Assembly (NCBI GenBank): GCA_963749145.1
Contig: CAVVLN010000002.1
Coordinates: 558,001-622,000 of the forward strand
Length of the DNA stretch: 64,000 bases
Source of the DNA: JASHPR01 sp963749145
GTDB taxonomy: Bacteria > Actinomycetota > Actinomycetes > Streptosporangiales > Streptosporangiaceae
Direction of reading: 5' to 3'
Shown here: positions 63,751-64,000 of the stretch, piece by piece
Position numbering within the stretch: the stretch's first letter is position 1
How the letters are laid out: every line of letters starts with the position of its first letter
Program-made: the position numbers and the translations under genes
The notes under the pieces: generated by a model
Told to the model about the DNA's origin: nothing
Database searches by the model: none
Seen by the model: only the letters and a program-made list of their open reading frames with translations

Positions 63751-63871
63751 CGCTAGAGGGACCGGCTGACAACGCTGAAGATGTGGTTTCGGTCACCTAA
63801 AGCTGATGACCCTGGCCAGGCCTAAACGGGGGAACTAGAGGCCTGGGACGGGCCGTAAGGCCCGGGGCCAG
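63751..63871 (+). ncRNA. Candidate structured leader RNA
   Basis: Several nested stems can be drawn: GACCG (63760) with CGGTC (63790); CTGGCC (63812) with GGCCAG (63866) closing a junction; inside it AGGCCT with AGGCCT (63818 and 63839), and GGGCC-GTAA-GGCCC (63850-63863) with a GNRA tetraloop. No coding frame occupies this stretch. I cannot match it to a known riboswitch class by its conserved bases (c-di-AMP, cobalamin, SAM, TPP and lysine types were considered). It may control the gene beyond the right edge. Confidence 0.45.
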
Positions 63872-63937
63872 CTCGTATCAGTGCCCGGCGGATCTCGGGG
63901 GCCCGCCGGCACCGAGCCGGCCGCAACTGTGGGGGGA

Positions 63938-63977
63938 GCGCGCCCTCGGCCCGGACGGGCCGAGGGCGCGCTTGTTT
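63938..63977 (+). terminator. Strong intrinsic terminator
   Basis: GCGCGCCCTCGGCCC pairs perfectly with GGGCCGAGGGCGCGC (15 bp) around a GGAC loop, followed by TTGTTT. It comes 67 bp after the candidate leader RNA, so it ends that transcript or serves as an attenuator. Confidence 0.85.
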
Positions 63978-64000
63978 GCCGCCGGGGCGCGGATAGCCCG

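Noticed and set aside
63751..63871. Known riboswitch (c-di-AMP ydaO, cobalamin, SAM, TPP, lysine)
   Set aside because: The conserved core sequences of these classes as I know them are not present, so I left it as an unassigned structured RNA.

Overview
The window comes from a high-GC Gram-positive actinomycete. GTG starts and ATGA/GTGA gene overlaps are frequent, and several families are typical of the phylum: an F420-dependent LLM oxidoreductase, DUF5302, DUF2550 behind atpC, a Rho factor with a long RG/RD-rich insert, NrtL and an ECF42 sigma factor. The rho-rpmE-prfA-prmC-tsaC-wecA-atp order is the conserved actinobacterial core, and the genus cannot be read from the sequence.

Layout. 1-5.3 kb is an acyl-CoA catabolic block: an LLM oxidoreductase end, a tandem acyl-CoA dehydrogenase and TesB thioesterase facing an SDR, and a FadR-type GntR regulator with likely operator copies at both plus-strand starts. 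5.4-16.8 kb is mixed: anti-sigma ATPase, quinone reductase, STAS-PAS protein, Maf, DHA2 exporter, a DUF302 relic, FumC, acyl-CoA ligase, VOC protein and a NarL-type two-component pair. 17-30 kb holds an L,D-transpeptidase with near-identical 51-bp repeats, an ECF42/DGPF pair whose sigma gene seems to start at CTG, a second DHA2 exporter, an ATP-dependent DNA ligase, a TetR/membrane-protein pair with a perfect operator, and a PatA-type GNAT/NDP-forming acyl-CoA synthetase fusion. 31-36.5 kb has DUF5302, a methyltransferase-like gene, an ECF sigma factor with a membrane-anchored seven-bladed propeller protein, a lipoprotein hydrolase and a nucleoside phosphorylase.

36.5-44.9 kb is a decayed integration hotspot at a tRNA-Arg(CCG) gene. 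The intact tRNA (44843-44917, minus) is accompanied by two further copies of its 3' 43-46 bp (40018 and 37547), an N-terminally short tyrosine recombinase, paired 20-bp arm-like repeats, and a 3' fragment of a second tRNA (Arg-ACG type, 41541). Around them lie gene fragments (ABC ATPase, DhaK, VOC, and a gene cut within 9 bp of the tRNA) and lineage-specific small membrane and coiled-coil proteins.

45-64 kb is core: a stand-alone receiver, nrtL, rho, rpmE, prfA, prmC, tsaC, wecA-like, atpI, atpZ-like, atpBEFHAGDC, DUF2550 and cobalamin adenosyltransferase. Three conserved genes here are damaged as sequenced: nrtL (frameshift), the 5' end of rho (frameshift) and, most strikingly, atpA, which has an in-frame TAG at codon 122 with perfect homology on both sides. 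The window ends with a candidate structured leader RNA and a strong intrinsic terminator.
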